A DNA stretch of 64,000 nt from Ophthalmolycus amberensis. Its lineage: Eukaryota > Chordata > Actinopteri > Perciformes > Zoarcidae. Positions 62,124 to 64,000 of the stretch are shown one piece after another. The notes under the pieces were generated by a model. That model was not told the origin of the DNA and did no database searches. It was given only the letters and a program-made list of their open reading frames with translations. Position numbers and translations under genes: made by a program. Location: positions 62,001 through 126,000 of the forward strand of contig JAFEUB010001418.1 in assembly GCA_024529925.1 (NCBI GenBank), given 5' to 3'. Position 1 is the stretch's first letter. Each line of letters opens with the position of its first letter.

Positions 62124-64000
62124 TCAATCATAGACATTACTTACTGTAATTTGTGATGGCCTTTGGATTGGGGTGGAGGTGGGCTTAATCGTGATGCTAC
62201 TTGTGATTTTGCTGTTGCCTTTTGCAGTAGGAGTACTGCAATTTGCAAGCACCTGAGTCCTTTGCTCCTGCAGTCCAGGTGTGTGGCACGGACTCAGTGT
62301 TTGTGACGGTGTGCTGATGCTCTGAATGAAGGGGGTCCCTAAGTGAATGTGGATTTTGTTGTCCTCCGTGGTGATGACGTTTGGCCCAGAGCTGTTAGAC
62401 CTCTGGACCTGCCAGTTGCTTTGCCTTTCTGGGGTCACGCGGAAGATGGCGTGCCCTCCATGAACCTCCACTGGCTCCGTGGAGAGGGAGCGCTCAGGGG
62501 TGCCGGTCGTGACCGACACAATTTGTATAGGTGACATTGCTCTGTCTGGTGTTACAGAGCCACACGAATCTGGAGTCATTGCTCTCAAGTATGTAGCCAT
62601 AGTGAAAGGTGATAGGGCCCTATCTGGTGAACACAGTTCGTCAGAGATTGGGGAACCTTTAGATCTGGGGGAAATGGATTTCGCAGTAGGGGATATGGAA
62701 GCATTCTGGATGATGGTAATTCTCTGTTTGGGTGGACCTCCACTTGTGGGTATGACGGCAGTGCTGGTGAATGACTGGGTGTTTTCTGTGGTCGGGCTGG
62801 TGATCTCTAGCGTTGCTGTGTTATGTCCGTGGTCAGGAGTCACTTTAATGTGCAGAGGCTGCCCAGGACTGTGGGTCAACACAACGTCTCCCGACTGAAC
62901 GTGGTTGCCGTTCTGTCGCGGTTGCACTTTACCGTTCACCTGATGGGGCGTGTCTTTGTTTTTCAGGAACGGGACTCGGGCTCTTCTCAAGTTGTTTAGA
63001 TTATTTACGTTAGTAATCACTGCGGGGCTGCATTTGGTGAGCTGAATCTCGTTGCTGTAATTTGCGTTATCTTCAGGTTCGCTCTCGTCGTACAGCTTCC
63101 CATTAACCACGGCGCGTTCCAGTGGGGCTGTCTTACAGCTGGGAGACATGACGTCAAGTGGCTCTGTTTGAACTTCCTTGGTAGAAACATGAAGGTCTGA
63201 AAAGCGCCTTCCGTTCATGCCGGGGCGAAGACTTTTGCTAAAGCGCCTGTATCTCTCAAGCTCTCTCGTGAGTGTCTCCATTTCTCTGGCCAGTTCTTTG
63301 TTTCTGACCTCCTGCTGGGTCAGTTTCCTCTGGATTGTAGAGTGGTCAGTTTTCATGTGGCAAATGGACTCCTCTGTTCCCATGTATTCATGGATCTTCT
63401 CTTTCAGAGCTGCTACCTCTCTGGTCAGATGACTAGACTTTGCCTCCTCGTCCTTCAAGCGTTTATAAAGAACATGCTCTTGGTTGCACTCTTTCTTCTC
63501 AGCCAGTTGGTACTTTGAAAGTTCTTTTCTGGATATTTCCAGCTCCTCCATCAAGGCTTTACCTTTCTCTTGTTCATTGGTGAATCTTTTCTCCAGTGAT
63601 TCAAACTCCTCTGTTTTCAAGAGGTCTCCTTCTACCACCTTCATGTCCTTTAATTTGCGTCTGAGGCGCTCAACCTCTTGTGTCAAATCCTTTACTTTGT
63701 TGTCTTCTTGTTGGAAGCGGTTAGCAATGGGTGTTTTGACGTTCTCCTCTTTAGCTTTGCTTCTCACGTATTCTCTTTCTATGTTCTCAAGCGACTGCAA
63801 CCTTTTCGTCATCATATTGATTTTAGACTCCAAATCATTGCTCTTTTCCTCTTCAGCAAGCAACTTGGCCTTCAAGTCATCCCTTTCCTTTGTGGCGCTG
63901 CACATTTTCTCCTCCAGCTCAGCCTTTGACCTCAGTGCTTTCTTGCTCTCATCAATTAGCTTCTCTGTGACTGACATCACTTTGTCCTGTTCAGCTTGAA
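62124..64000 (-). CDS. filip1l: Filamin A-interacting protein 1-like (5' part outside window)
   Basis: The family links to filamin and actin and is reported to restrain cell migration. One long exon, open at the window edge, encodes about 625 residues. The first about 250 form heptad-rich coiled coil (for example LTQEVERLRRKLKDMK and ELAREMETLTRELERYRRF). Then come SKSLRPGMNGRR, VLTHSPGQPLHIKVTPDHGH, TATLEITSPTTENT, and TTEDNKIHIHLGTPF, all FILIP1L hallmarks. Reading through the donor at 62144 gives the short ending ITVSNVYD and a stop at 62124-62126; splicing there leads to the exon at 57015-57242. The Ser/Thr/Pro-rich second half looks disordered. It is convergent with ect2l. Confidence 0.94.
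   Translation of the reverse strand, partial: QAEQDKVMSVTEKLIDESKKALRSKAELEEKMCSATKERDDLKAKLLAEEEKSNDLESKINMMTKRLQSLENIEREYVRSKAKEENVKTPIANRFQQEDNKVKDLTQEVERLRRKLKDMKVVEGDLLKTEEFESLEKRFTNEQEKGKALMEELEISRKELSKYQLAEKKECNQEHVLYKRLKDEEAKSSHLTREVAALKEKIHEYMGTEESICHMKTDHSTIQRKLTQQEVRNKELAREMETLTRELERYRRFSKSLRPGMNGRRFSDLHVSTKEVQTEPLDVMSPSCKTAPLERAVVNGKLYDESEPEDNANYSNEIQLTKCSPAVITNVNNLNNLRRARVPFLKNKDTPHQVNGKVQPRQNGNHVQSGDVVLTHSPGQPLHIKVTPDHGHNTATLEITSPTTENTQSFTSTAVIPTSGGPPKQRITIIQNASISPTAKSISPRSKGSPISDELCSPDRALSPFTMATYLRAMTPDSCGSVTPDRAMSPIQIVSVTTGTPERSLSTEPVEVHGGHAIFRVTPERQSNWQVQRSNSSGPNVITTEDNKIHIHLGTPFIQSISTPSQTLSPCHTPGLQEQRTQVLANCSTPTAKGNSKITSSITIKPTSTPIQRPSQITVSNVYD

Overview
The window is vertebrate nuclear DNA, almost certainly from a ray-finned (percomorph-type) teleost. 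It holds vertebrate-specific multi-exon genes with short GT-AG introns, many CA/GT and AT microsatellites, an L2-type LINE, hAT-type DNA transposons and a nuclear tRNA-Glu gene. I reconstructed exons by hand from splice signals, reading phase and remembered family sequences. No alignment or database search was run.

Layout, left to right. 1-5 kb: 3' part of tsc22d1 (+), entered inside its short-isoform first exon. 5-15.3 kb: intergenic DNA with one non-autonomous hAT element and an orphan CpG-rich promoter-like patch. 15.4-17.4 kb: ccdc122 (-). 17.8-20.1 kb: mtrf1 (+), divergent from ccdc122. 21.3-23.7 kb: wbp4 (-), convergent with mtrf1. 24.04 kb: tRNA-Glu(UUC). 24.8-29.5 kb: glycerol kinase gk (+). 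31.0-33.9 kb: a compact nfkbiz-like I-kappa-B gene (+). 35.5-36.9 kb: ccdc28a (+). 38.1-39.8 kb: a hAT-type element filled with a GC-rich palindromic array. 40.1-55.5 kb: ect2l (+), whose first intron carries a nested transposon stack of about 8.5 kb. 57.0-64 kb: 3' part of filip1l (-), convergent with ect2l.

The genes do not form one pathway. They cover transcription regulation (tsc22d1, nfkbiz-like), mitochondrial translation release (mtrf1), pre-mRNA splicing (wbp4), glycerol metabolism (gk), Rho signalling (ect2l), actin-linked scaffolding (filip1l) and two coiled-coil proteins (ccdc122, ccdc28a). From memory, their human counterparts lie on several chromosome segments (13q14, Xp21, 3q12, 6q24), so the block is a lineage-specific arrangement.

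The most unusual structure is at 40.27-48.74 kb. A family of about 1.5-kb elements with CCCAGTGAGCA termini appears at three nesting levels, with an L2 copy and a hAT copy as further layers. Each of the three insertions is bounded by a 2-bp repeat (TG, TA, AG). The antisense strand of the element looks like a small two-exon transcription unit. Other points of note: a U12-type intron in ccdc28a, two alternative C-termini in filip1l, a start codon split by an intron in wbp4, and single-base frame breaks in ccdc122 and gk that are either assembly errors or real lesions.
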